Shown here one piece after another: positions 28,964 to 36,723 of a stretch of 38,011 nucleotides of DNA; position 1 is the first letter of the stretch; each line of letters opens with the position of its first letter. The notes under the pieces are model-generated. The model saw nothing but the letters and a program-made list of their open reading frames with translations. It had not been told where the DNA came from and did not search any database. The translations under genes were made by a program, and so were the position numbers. Source of the stretch: a virus; IMG/VR virus record IMGVR_UViG_3300037882_001503, positions 1-38,011 of that record; one strand, given 5' to 3'.

Positions 28964-30764
28964 CCCTGAATTAGCAGTACAAATTGTGCGTGAAAGCAAA
29001 GTCATCGCGTTTGATGTGGAGACTTCTGGCTTAGACGCGGGGTTCGATTTTGTGTGCGGTTACGTCATTACGGACCACTCTTTTTCGATTTACGTTCCTG
29101 TTAGGCACCAATCTGGGGGCAACATTCCTGACGCTTTGGGCTTTGAACTTGCCTTAGCTTCGGCATTTAGGGAAAGATCGCGTCTTAAACTGCGCACGGT
29201 TGGACACAACGTTGGGTTTGATTTAAGGTTTGCTGGTTGGCACGGCGTTATTGTCGATGGTGTTGTAGAAGATACCATGATCAACGAGGCTTTGATAGAC
29301 GATAGAACTACAAGTTACTCTTTATCCGATTGCGCCATAAGACACGGGGTAACGGCTAAAAAAGGCTCCGATTTGTATCTTGCTTTGGCGTCTAAGTTTG
29401 GTGGTGTGCCTGATAAAAACCAAATGAAAAATTTTTGGAAAATGTCGGGCGACGATCCTGTTGTTGTGGACTACGCTGTTGGGGACGGCACCACTACTTT
29501 GGAGCTGTGGGGCAAACAACAACATTTATTAGATGCAGAAGAATTGCGCGTTCCTTGGAAACTGGAGTGCGACTTAATTCCTTACATCGCTCGTATGCAT
29601 TTGAGAGGTCTAAAAATAGACGGTGTTTATGCCTCTTCGGTTGACTTAAACGTCAGTGCGCAAATACAAGAAGCAAAATCCGCTTTTAGCGCGGGGTTTA
29701 ACGTAAGATCGCCGAAAGAAGTAGAGACCTTATACAGGACTAACGGCTATTCGGACGCCGACTTTGCTCGTACAGACACCGGACTGCCGTCTTTTACAGA
29801 AAAATGGTTGGAAACAAACGAAATTGGTGAAGCGATACTTAACGTGCGGCGATTAGAGAAAGCACGTGGGAGTTTTATAGAACCGCTAACAAACACCAAA
29901 AACATATCCGGCAGGGTACACGCTGTGTTAAATCAGTCCAAGTCAGACGACTACGGCGTAGCTGGTGCTAGGTTGTCCTGTTCCGAACCTAACATGCAGG
30001 CATTTCCTAAACGAAACAAAATGGTCGGTAAAATCGTGCGGCGATTGGTCATACCCGATGACGGATTTGTTCTAGAAGAAGCTGATGCGATGCAGCAAGA
30101 GCCGCGATTTTTTACACACTATTCAGAAGAGCCGTCTTTGTTGGAGGGCTACCGCAACGGTACGTTTGACATACACGACCGCGCTTCGGAATTGTTGGGC
30201 TTAGAGAGAGACATCGCTAAACGATTAGGCTTGGGTATGCTTACCATGATGTCGCCTAAAGCGCTTAGCGGCCACATGCGTTGGGATTTGTCTCGCGCTA
30301 AAGCGGCACACGCCGCTTTTTTGACGGACGCTTTTCCCATGATAGGCGCATTTCAACAACAAGTAGTTAACGTTTATCGGTCGCGGGGCTATGTAAAATC
30401 GATATTGGGCAGAAAGGCTCGGATACTCGATAGGCGGTTCGCTTATCAAGGCGTGTCGCGTGTTATACAAAACAGTGGCGGCGATCACATTAAAACTTGT
30501 ATTCTTCGCGCTTGTCAATATGAAGACGCTTTCCCGAATTCCGTTCAAATGCTGATGTCAATTCATGACTCTTTAATATGGCAAAGAGACCCGTCACATT
30601 CCCCCGTTGAGCTAGTTAAATTGTTGGAAAACGTGCCGTACGAACCGCAGTTTAACCTATTGGTTCCTATACCGTTTGAATTGGGTTCGGGCGCCAATTG
30701 GTCTGACGCGTCGTACGGAACAAAGTTAAAAGACAAAAAAGGATGGTCTGATGCGAATTGGTGA
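28956..30764 (+). CDS. Family A DNA polymerase with 3'-5' exonuclease (DpoZ candidate)
   Basis: 602 aa from the ATG at 28,956 (GGAG 9 bases upstream; a TTG two codons earlier is possible). Exonuclease motifs: FDVETSG (residues 18-24), HNVGFD (about 85-90), DYAVGD (about 172-177). Polymerase: motif A EADAMQQEPRFF (about 375-386), O-helix KRLGLGMLTMM (about 424-434), motif C IHDSLIW (about 534-540). Compared with E. coli Pol I, the O-helix retains Arg and Lys but has Leu for Phe762 and Thr for Tyr766, and motif C has HDS where most have HDE. In Z-phages a PolA relative, DpoZ, copies aminoadenine DNA. Location just upstream of purZ supports that role, which is inferred, not measured. Confidence 0.9.
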   Translation: MIDPELAVQIVRESKVIAFDVETSGLDAGFDFVCGYVITDHSFSIYVPVRHQSGGNIPDALGFELALASAFRERSRLKLRTVGHNVGFDLRFAGWHGVIVDGVVEDTMINEALIDDRTTSYSLSDCAIRHGVTAKKGSDLYLALASKFGGVPDKNQMKNFWKMSGDDPVVVDYAVGDGTTTLELWGKQQHLLDAEELRVPWKLECDLIPYIARMHLRGLKIDGVYASSVDLNVSAQIQEAKSAFSAGFNVRSPKEVETLYRTNGYSDADFARTDTGLPSFTEKWLETNEIGEAILNVRRLEKARGSFIEPLTNTKNISGRVHAVLNQSKSDDYGVAGARLSCSEPNMQAFPKRNKMVGKIVRRLVIPDDGFVLEEADAMQQEPRFFTHYSEEPSLLEGYRNGTFDIHDRASELLGLERDIAKRLGLGMLTMMSPKALSGHMRWDLSRAKAAHAAFLTDAFPMIGAFQQQVVNVYRSRGYVKSILGRKARILDRRFAYQGVSRVIQNSGGDHIKTCILRACQYEDAFPNSVQMLMSIHDSLIWQRDPSHSPVELVKLLENVPYEPQFNLLVPIPFELGSGANWSDASYGTKLKDKKGWSDANW

Positions 30765-30951
30765 CGAAATGGTAGCATTTGAGGGAAAGGTGGAAGTAAC
30801 CACGGCTAAAGCCAGACTGATTGAGACTGTGTTTGGCGCACAAGTGTGGTTGCCCAAATCGCAAACGATATCCGTGGGGGAAAAAGACGTGGACGGCAAT
30901 CAAGAGTTCACGGTAACTGAGTGGTGGGCAAAAAAGAACGGGTTAGCGTAA
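30751..30951 (+). CDS. Small hypothetical protein after the polymerase
   Basis: 66 aa overlapping the end of the polymerase gene by 14 bases. GKVEVTTAKARLIETVFGAQ leads to VWLPKSQTISVGEKD, a beta pattern with a conserved-looking W-[LV]-P-K-S-Q box seen in small phage replication proteins, then TEWWAKKNGLA. The stop shares a base with the next start (TAATG). No function is known. It could be a nucleic-acid binding beta-barrel fragment. Confidence 0.62.
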   Translation: MRIGDEMVAFEGKVEVTTAKARLIETVFGAQVWLPKSQTISVGEKDVDGNQEFTVTEWWAKKNGLA

Positions 30952-31181
30952 TGGCCGAAATATACACCATGAGCGGCACGAAGCTGGTGATGGCCGCTGA
31001 TTTGCTGCGCGATTTGTCAGGAGACCCCGAAATAAAACACGCGGTCGTCTTAGTAACTTACTTCGACGACACCGTAGAAGTTTACAATAGTAGAGCGTCT
31101 ATGAGCGAAGTTAGTTACATGCTTTCGGTAGCGTCTGCGTACCACCACGATTTGGTCAGGGGGTCTTGGAAAAATGAATGA
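30951..31181 (+). CDS. Hypothetical protein
   Basis: 76 aa from the ATG at 30,951 (TAATG with the previous stop); a longer frame from 30,921 has no site. Short alpha/beta protein: LVMAADLLRDLSGDPEIKHA, then VVLVTYFDDTVEVYNSRASM and a helix with a His-rich SAYHHDLVRGS. No motif recognised. It overlaps the VRR-NUC gene by 8 bases, so the four small frames from 30,751 to 31,909 form one coupled string. Confidence 0.62.
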   Translation: MAEIYTMSGTKLVMAADLLRDLSGDPEIKHAVVLVTYFDDTVEVYNSRASMSEVSYMLSVASAYHHDLVRGSWKNE

Positions 31182-31554
31182 GGCGGACGTTAAGCGAAAA
31201 ATAGTCGATGACGTCCGCGCTAACAAGGGATACGCGCGACGTATTGAGGACCAATTTTCGGTGGGGTTCCCCGATATGATCATAATGCTTCCTAAGATAC
31301 CTGTTTTATTCGCGGAGATTAAGATGGTGCGCGGCTTTAGCTTTAGTCCGTCACCTAGGCAACACGTCGAGCTTAGTCGAATGCTTATAACAAGTTCTGC
31401 GTTGCCGGTTTTAATCGGCCACAAAGATAAAGTGTATTTTATACACGGGTTAACTCCGTCTTTAAAATCGATACACATAGATAATTGTGTACAGACGCAA
31501 CCTAACGAAACATTCACAGAAACACTAAAAAGGTGGTACAATGTCCAACGATAG
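31174..31554 (+). CDS. VRR-NUC/Holliday-junction-resolvase-like nuclease
   Basis: 126 aa, within the normal range of stand-alone phage VRR-NUC proteins. The nuclease signature is clear: RIEDQFSVGFPDMIIML supplies Gly-x-Pro-Asp, followed by VLFAEIKMVRG with the Glu-x-Lys, then FSPSPRQHVELSRMLITSSA, typical of the family. Such phage enzymes act on branched or host DNA. In a Z phage it might resolve replication forks or help degrade adenine-containing host DNA, but that is speculation. It overlaps the DUF6378-type gene by 14 bases and forms part of the nucleotide operon. Confidence 0.82.
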   Translation: MNEADVKRKIVDDVRANKGYARRIEDQFSVGFPDMIIMLPKIPVLFAEIKMVRGFSFSPSPRQHVELSRMLITSSALPVLIGHKDKVYFIHGLTPSLKSIHIDNCVQTQPNETFTETLKRWYNVQR

Positions 31555-31909
31555 AAAAGACGCGGCCAATTTGATGGCTGAAGCTATTGAAACCATAACT
31601 AACAAAAGGCCCGGTGTTCACGGCAGCGCCGAGGATAGTTTTAGAATGATTGCCGAACTTTGGACTACATATCTACGGCATACCCGTTTAGTAAGATCGC
31701 ACGATCAGTTGTTGCCCGAAGACATAGCGCAAATGATGTCCATTCTTAAAAAGTGCAGAGCAGTCTATGGAGACCCATCAAACGCGGACAATTTCGTGGA
31801 TGATTTGGGGTACACAGCACTCGCCGGTATGATGCAATTGCCGACCGGCGTGTTGGGGGTTCCGACGCCGACTAACACTCGCTTCGAACCGAAAGGGGCG
31901 AAAAAATGA
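31541..31909 (+). CDS. DUF6378-type protein adjacent to purZ
   Basis: 122 aa. Family pattern: an N-terminal helix with R-P-G-V-HG, SFRMIAELWTTYLRH, then LLPEDIAQMMSILKKCRAVY, followed by DNFVDDLGYTALAGMMQL. This D-[IV]-A-x-M-M ... DN-x-[VI]-D-x-x-GY string is that of the phage DUF6378 family, common in phages and with no biochemical function I know of. The last 4 bases overlap purZ (ATGATG), so it is translationally coupled to the Z pathway and may be an accessory of it. Confidence 0.8.
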   Translation: MSNDRKDAANLMAEAIETITNKRPGVHGSAEDSFRMIAELWTTYLRHTRLVRSHDQLLPEDIAQMMSILKKCRAVYGDPSNADNFVDDLGYTALAGMMQLPTGVLGVPTPTNTRFEPKGAKK

Positions 31910-32994
31910 TGGACAATTTGTTCGCGGACAAAGGTGTGCATGTCGTTGTTGATGGGCAGTTTGGTTCAACGGGCAAAGGCGCACTTTGTGCGTGGTTAGC
32001 TGCGGAAGCCATTAAACAAGGCGTCAAGTTCGATGCGGTGGTATCCAACGCCGGACCAAATTCCGGCCACACTTTTTACCATAACGGTGAAAAGCACGTC
32101 TTAAAACAACTTCCTACGTTTGCCGTGGCGTCTCATTTGATGGGGGTTACTGTACCCGTGGTTCTAAGTTCCGGCGCTATAATAAACTTAGACACGCTTG
32201 AAACCGAGCTTAAAAAATACCCCGACATTCCAGTAGCCATAAGCGCCACAGCCGCGTTAATATCGCGCGAGGACGTTGACAGTGAGCATTCCGGCACTGT
32301 AGCAGCCGTGGCTGGTACCCGATCAGGCACAGGCGCTGCGCTGGCGCGGAAGGTGCTGCGCGACCGTGAAGCAGTTATTAAACACTCTGATCGGGTTAGG
32401 GATTTGGTCAAGAACAATGACGTTACTGTTTCAGACATGGGAGGCTACCCGACCCCTCAGAGTCCTTTCGGTAGCCGAACCTTTGTGGAAGTTAGTCAGG
32501 GGTTTTCGTTGGGTATCAACCAACGGTTCTACCCCAAGGTGACCAGCAGAGAATGCACGGTGTCTCAAGCATTGGCTGACGCTGGATTGCCACCTAGAAG
32601 CGTGTCGAAAACTTACATGACGCTGCGCACATTTCCAATTCGAGTCGGCAATGTGGATGGGCACGATAGTGGGGGCTGGTACTACGACCAAGAGGAGATT
32701 TCGTGGTCAGATATAGGTGTCGCGCCCGAACTTACTACGGTGACACAAAGAGAGCGCAGAATAGCTACGTTCTCCGATTTTCAGTTGCGGTTAGCTTTGC
32801 TTGCAAACGACCCTGATTGGGTTTTCGTCAATTTTCTAAACTATTTGGAAAATGACTCAACACGATCGCAGTTTTTAACACGGATTAGAGGAACGATAAA
32901 AAATGACCGAAAAGAAATCGGAATTATTGAAGGGTACGGACCCAGCAGCGACGACATTAGAACTTCCTCAATCGACTGTCATATTTCTACCTAA
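31906..32994 (+). CDS. purZ: PurZ, phage aminoadenine synthesis enzyme (PurA homologue)
   Basis: 362 aa, shorter than host PurA (about 430), as expected for PurZ. The P-loop is VVVDGQFGSTGKG (residues 13-25): Ser21 replaces the catalytic Asp that host adenylosuccinate synthetase has in GDEGKG, the recognised PurZ change allowing dGMP use. The IMP-loop equivalent NAGPNSGHTF retains His55. Later motifs include GTRSGTGAALARKVLR, SQGFSLGINQRFYP, then TVSQALADAGLP and RTFPIRVGN, all in PurA order. In characterised phages the enzyme ligates Asp to dGMP with ATP or dATP as donor, and host PurB finishes dZMP. It overlaps mazZ by 92 bases. Confidence 0.93.
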   Translation: MMDNLFADKGVHVVVDGQFGSTGKGALCAWLAAEAIKQGVKFDAVVSNAGPNSGHTFYHNGEKHVLKQLPTFAVASHLMGVTVPVVLSSGAIINLDTLETELKKYPDIPVAISATAALISREDVDSEHSGTVAAVAGTRSGTGAALARKVLRDREAVIKHSDRVRDLVKNNDVTVSDMGGYPTPQSPFGSRTFVEVSQGFSLGINQRFYPKVTSRECTVSQALADAGLPPRSVSKTYMTLRTFPIRVGNVDGHDSGGWYYDQEEISWSDIGVAPELTTVTQRERRIATFSDFQLRLALLANDPDWVFVNFLNYLENDSTRSQFLTRIRGTIKNDRKEIGIIEGYGPSSDDIRTSSIDCHIST

Positions 32995-33247
32995 AGAAGT
33001 TAAACTTTACAAACACGACATTCGCCGTTTCGTGGATGCGATGGTGTATAAGTTAAAGATACACCACAAAAAGGGTCGATGGGAGGATTTAGATTTGAAC
33101 AATGCTTTAATTGCGTTAGAGGCGGAAGTGCAGGAGTTACGAGCAGCCATAGCTTTAGGTAATTCCGTAGAAATTCTAACGGAGGCGGCTGACGTCGCTA
33201 ATTTTGCCATGATTATAGCAGCCATTTCAACGGAGCGCGGACAATGA
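32903..33247 (+). CDS. mazZ: MazZ, MazG-like (d)GTP pyrophosphohydrolase
   Basis: 114 aa from the ATG at 32,903, behind GAGGAACG and inside the end of purZ. MazG-type acidic helices: KHDIRRFVDAMVYKLKIHH, KKGRWEDLDL, then ALEAEVQELR (Glu73, 75, 78) and EAADVANFAMII (Glu94, Asp97, Asn100), forming the Mg-binding four-helix site. In Z-phages MazZ converts dGTP to dGMP, the PurZ substrate. Identification rests on the MazG motifs plus its place between purZ and datZ. The first 30 residues are an extra, uncharacterised N-terminus. Stop overlaps the datZ start (ATGA). Confidence 0.88.
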   Translation: MTEKKSELLKGTDPAATTLELPQSTVIFLPKEVKLYKHDIRRFVDAMVYKLKIHHKKGRWEDLDLNNALIALEAEVQELRAAIALGNSVEILTEAADVANFAMIIAAISTERGQ

Positions 33248-33804
33248 ACACTAGGATTTTCAATGAACTTGACCACCGATTGTCGGTGGTAAAGCGTTGG
33301 GCTATACTACATACTGTTCAAACGCAGTCCGTAGCTGAACATATATTTAACGTTGAGCGTATATTGTACCAAATAGCCGACGCGTGGTTTTGTTTAGACG
33401 ATACGGCCACAGCCAAACTGTTAAAAGCGGCGCATTTCCATGAAGAAGAAGAAGCGCTGTCGGGCGATTTGCCGAGCATGGTAAAGCCCTATTTCGATAC
33501 GTCTGAATTTATACAACACCATTCTGATTCATTGACGTACTCAAATGTTTTGTCGGATTTGGGTTATCTAGGAACTATCCTTAAGTTGGCGGACAAAATG
33601 GAGGGTTACCGGTTTTTGTGTATGGAAGAGCGTTTGGGTAATCAGTACATAAAGAACCACCTAGACGACGAATACGAGATTATAGTAAAGTTTGCTGTTG
33701 TGTTTTCGCCCGCGGTTCTCGAAGCGTTGGAGGAATGGATGGTAAAACAACGAAAAGTAGAATCGACCCGATTTAACCGCGCGTCTAATGGGAAAATACG
33801 ATGA
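33244..33804 (+). CDS. datZ: DatZ, HD-domain dATP triphosphohydrolase
   Basis: 186 aa, YfbR/DatZ-like HD fold. Conserved positions: VAEH (His33), AAHFHEEEEALSGDLPS (His66, Glu70, Asp75) and LKLADKMEG (Asp117). The metal-ligand Asp of the HD pair appears as Glu67 (HE instead of HD), a notable departure. In known Z-phages DatZ removes dATP so that dZTP is incorporated. The gene order purZ-mazZ-datZ and the GDLP motif leave little doubt on family. Whether the HE form is fully active is unknown. Start and stop overlap the neighbours by 4 bases each. Confidence 0.88.
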   Translation: MNTRIFNELDHRLSVVKRWAILHTVQTQSVAEHIFNVERILYQIADAWFCLDDTATAKLLKAAHFHEEEEALSGDLPSMVKPYFDTSEFIQHHSDSLTYSNVLSDLGYLGTILKLADKMEGYRFLCMEERLGNQYIKNHLDDEYEIIVKFAVVFSPAVLEALEEWMVKQRKVESTRFNRASNGKIR

Positions 33805-35192
33805 AACCGATGAAAGTGCAACTTGCTGCGTTGTCCCGCAGCAACGGAGCTGCGGGATTTGCATACTTCATGGAAATGGGTTTAGGTAAGACGCTAACGG
33901 CGGGGTTAGATTTGATCGAACGGGTAGCAGAGGGCAACGCCACCCGTTCGATCGTGGTTTGTCCCAATTCATTTAAGACCGGCTGGGTTGACGATTTTAT
34001 AAAACACGATTTATCCGTAAATCAATTTGTGTATAACAGCGACAGCAATTCGCATGAACAATGGCTACGTCAGCCCACAAACCAAGTTCGGCAGTTGATA
34101 TTAAACTACGAGGCCATTCGAACTGAAAAAACGCAGCGGTTTTTACAGGAGTATATGCAAGGGCACAAGGTGTTTGGAATATTTGACGAAAGTATACAAT
34201 TAAAAACCCACGACAGTCTGCAAACCAAAGCTGCTATAAATGTCGCCAAAGACTTGGCATACTCTCGTATTCTTTCCGGCAAGCCGATAACGCAGGGTCC
34301 GCACGATTTGTGGGGGCAGTTTCGAGTCATCAAGCAGTTTAATGGCCGCAACTACTTTGCGTTTAAAACCGCGTTTTGTAAAATGGGGGGTTTTAAAATG
34401 AAACAAGTTTTAGGTGCTCAAAATGAAGACATCTTATCCGAGCTGATCGACCCTTACACGTTTCGCGCCACCAAAGCCGAGTGGACAGATTTACCCCCAA
34501 AAATATTCCACATTCGTGATTATGTTCTAACCCCCGCTATGAAGAGTATGTACAAACAAATGGCTGATGAGTTTGTCTTGTGGCTACAAAACGGCGATTT
34601 AGTAACTGTGGACGCAGCCATAACTAAGTATATAAAGTTAGCCCAAATTCAATGTGGGTGGGTTTATAAAGAAGATAAATCTATAGTACAGCTTGTAGAG
34701 GATAAAGACAACCCCCGATTAAATCTGTTGTGCGAAGTGTTAAATAACGAGGTAATAGGCAAGTCTTGTGTGGTTTATCACCACAAACCAGTATTTGAAC
34801 AATTAACGCGGCGTTTAGTTAACGAAAATCCGGCGTGGATTAAAGGCGGCATGACACAAGACGAAATAGCTGAACAAAAGCGCAAATTTAACGAGGACCC
34901 CTCGTGTCGCGTTATATTGTTGCAGGATAACGCGTCAAAATACGGCCACACTTTGTTAGGCGACCAGAATAACGTGATCAATGCTTGCAGCACAATGATT
35001 TTCTACGAGAACAACTACTCTTTAGATACCCGAAGTCAAATAGAAGACAGGTCACACAGACACGGCCAACTACAGTCTTCCGTCAACTACATCGATTTAA
35101 TAGGTACACCTATAGACCGAGATTGCATAAAAGCTTTGCAGAGGAAAGAGTCCGTGTTTCAAGCGGTGTTCGCCGGAATGTCTAGTCACTAA
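33801..35192 (+). CDS. SNF2-like superfamily 2 helicase
   Basis: 463 aa. Walker A FMEMGLGKTLTA (about residues 28-39), motif Ia VVCPNSFKTGW, Walker B VFGIFDES (DES in place of DEAH), motif III LSGKPITQGPHDLW, and motif VI TRSQIEDRSHRHGQ, the usual QxxDRxHRxGQ of SNF2 helicases. The second lobe includes SCVVYHHKPVFEQL and a long insert-free core. Phage SNF2-like enzymes help replication or remodel DNA-bound proteins. Coupled to datZ by ATGA, it may act during replication of Z-DNA, though this is association only. Its stop overlaps the convergent ejection gene by 11 bases. Confidence 0.88.
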   Translation: MKPMKVQLAALSRSNGAAGFAYFMEMGLGKTLTAGLDLIERVAEGNATRSIVVCPNSFKTGWVDDFIKHDLSVNQFVYNSDSNSHEQWLRQPTNQVRQLILNYEAIRTEKTQRFLQEYMQGHKVFGIFDESIQLKTHDSLQTKAAINVAKDLAYSRILSGKPITQGPHDLWGQFRVIKQFNGRNYFAFKTAFCKMGGFKMKQVLGAQNEDILSELIDPYTFRATKAEWTDLPPKIFHIRDYVLTPAMKSMYKQMADEFVLWLQNGDLVTVDAAITKYIKLAQIQCGWVYKEDKSIVQLVEDKDNPRLNLLCEVLNNEVIGKSCVVYHHKPVFEQLTRRLVNENPAWIKGGMTQDEIAEQKRKFNEDPSCRVILLQDNASKYGHTLLGDQNNVINACSTMIFYENNYSLDTRSQIEDRSHRHGQLQSSVNYIDLIGTPIDRDCIKALQRKESVFQAVFAGMSSH

Positions 35193-36720
35193 CGGCGTTA
35201 AGCGTGTACAATTTGGACATTGTGTTTTTTAATTTCTCGTTTGACTTAATTTTCGGTTTTTTGACCCCGCCATTAGCTATGAGTTCTAACAGGTCATCCA
35301 CCGATTTCTTAGTGCTTACCTCCGACGCTTTTCTAGCCAGTGCGCCCGTCACCATGGGTATTGCGGCACCGGCCGCGCCGCCTAACGGTCCGGCTGCTGC
35401 CGTTCCTAATCCCCCAAGAACGGCTGACGCAGTAAATCCCAAGCCCGAAGTCGGTGACAGAATTTTACCTATTTTGCGGTTAAAATTTTGCGAGTTGGTG
35501 CCTTGTACCACGGTTTCCATATCGTTTAGTTCGTCGGGTTTAAATCCTCGCCTTTGTTTTGGACTACCGAGGATGCCGCTGATGTTTTGACGCATGGTGG
35601 TATCTTCACCTACTGTGAAGTTAGTGGCTGCTCTTCTGGACGCTTTAGACATCGACTCATCTAACTGACTTAGTTTTAACATACGCGAGTTGTAATCCCT
35701 TGCTTTTAACAACGCCGCGATGCCTTCCTCAGCATCGCCTGCCACTATTTTGTCGGGCGTCACATTCGCTAACCAATCGTCTAAAGATTTGGTCATGTCG
35801 CGTCCGTAATCAGCTTCTGCTGGGTCTGGCATTTTGGATACGTTTTTGGTGATGGATTGCCTAACCGCGTCTAACTCGGATAAGTTTATGTTTTTGCGCT
35901 CACCCGCAGTTGATTTGCGTTCTAGAGCTGCCCGTTGTTTCGCGGCAGACGCTATTGCTTGCGGATGACGAGTGGGGTAAGCGTCAGCTATCGCATTGTC
36001 AAACCCCGCAGTTATTTCGTCTACAGAAGATGGAGGAAACACCACACGAGCATCGTCTACCTTCTTGTACGCATCATTCTTGACGGCGGTTAATTCATCT
36101 AGTCTTAATTTGGACGGTTTTCGCTGAAAAGCGTTCTCAATTCCATCGAAAGTCTTGCCGAGTGCTCCGCCTACAATGCGGCCTGCAACGCCGCTTACAG
36201 CATCCCCCGCCAAGTTTTCCGCGATATTGTCGCCTCTTATCGAGGATTCCGCTGCCCCCATCAGAGCGCCGTCAGCGGCTCCGCCCATTAGACCCGCGAA
36301 GAACTTAGCCACCGGCGTCTTGACCGCGTTCATTGCCGTTGGTACCAAGGTAGGTAGTCTTGTAACCAATCCTACTGTACCTGCTGCTTCCGCTAATTTG
36401 CCCGGAAATTCTGCTCTTTCTTGCGCCTGCCGTGTTTGGTCGTCCGTGTATTCTTTTGTGTACCCGCCAAATGGCAATGCGTTTAGTAATTTGTTGTATC
36501 CACCTAGCGTAAATTTATCCAAACTAAGGTTGGCCAAGTCTGATGCGGCCACCATCGGCTTTTTCCACATGGGCATAGCTTCAAACTGATCTCTTACGCT
36601 TTTGCTGTAAGACGCTGACTCTTCTTTTCGTATCGCGTCAGCCAAAATTTGTGCGTGGTCTTTATTGCCCGCTTGGTGCGCCGCTTTTAAAGCTGCTTTC
36701 ATTTGATCCAAATCGGCCAC
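35182..36720 (-). CDS. Internal virion / DNA ejection-type protein
   Basis: 512 aa, starting at a GTG (36,720) with AAAGGAATAAGTT upstream, so a GTG initiation is inferred. A charged helical start (DQMKAALKAAHQAGNKDHAQ) is followed by a Gly/Ala-rich middle with hydrophobic, glycine-zipper-like segments (FFAGLMGGAADGALMGAA; GVAGRIVGGALG), a long helical domain, then another Ala/Gly stretch (LGFTASAVLGGLGTAAAGPL) and a basic tail. Proteins with amphipathic glycine-rich segments after the portal/tail genes are typical ejection proteins of podoviruses that cross the envelope. It is the last gene of the leftward unit and convergent with the helicase. Confidence 0.72.
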   Translation of the reverse strand: MADLDQMKAALKAAHQAGNKDHAQILADAIRKEESASYSKSVRDQFEAMPMWKKPMVAASDLANLSLDKFTLGGYNKLLNALPFGGYTKEYTDDQTRQAQERAEFPGKLAEAAGTVGLVTRLPTLVPTAMNAVKTPVAKFFAGLMGGAADGALMGAAESSIRGDNIAENLAGDAVSGVAGRIVGGALGKTFDGIENAFQRKPSKLRLDELTAVKNDAYKKVDDARVVFPPSSVDEITAGFDNAIADAYPTRHPQAIASAAKQRAALERKSTAGERKNINLSELDAVRQSITKNVSKMPDPAEADYGRDMTKSLDDWLANVTPDKIVAGDAEEGIAALLKARDYNSRMLKLSQLDESMSKASRRAATNFTVGEDTTMRQNISGILGSPKQRRGFKPDELNDMETVVQGTNSQNFNRKIGKILSPTSGLGFTASAVLGGLGTAAAGPLGGAAGAAIPMVTGALARKASEVSTKKSVDDLLELIANGGVKKPKIKSNEKLKNTMSKLYTLNAVSD

Positions 36721-36723
36721 AAC

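Noticed and set aside
31906-32994. Housekeeping adenylosuccinate synthetase (PurA) rather than PurZ
   Set aside because: Ser in place of the catalytic Asp, shorter length and linkage to mazZ and datZ favour PurZ. A metabolic PurA acquired from the host would keep GDEGKG.
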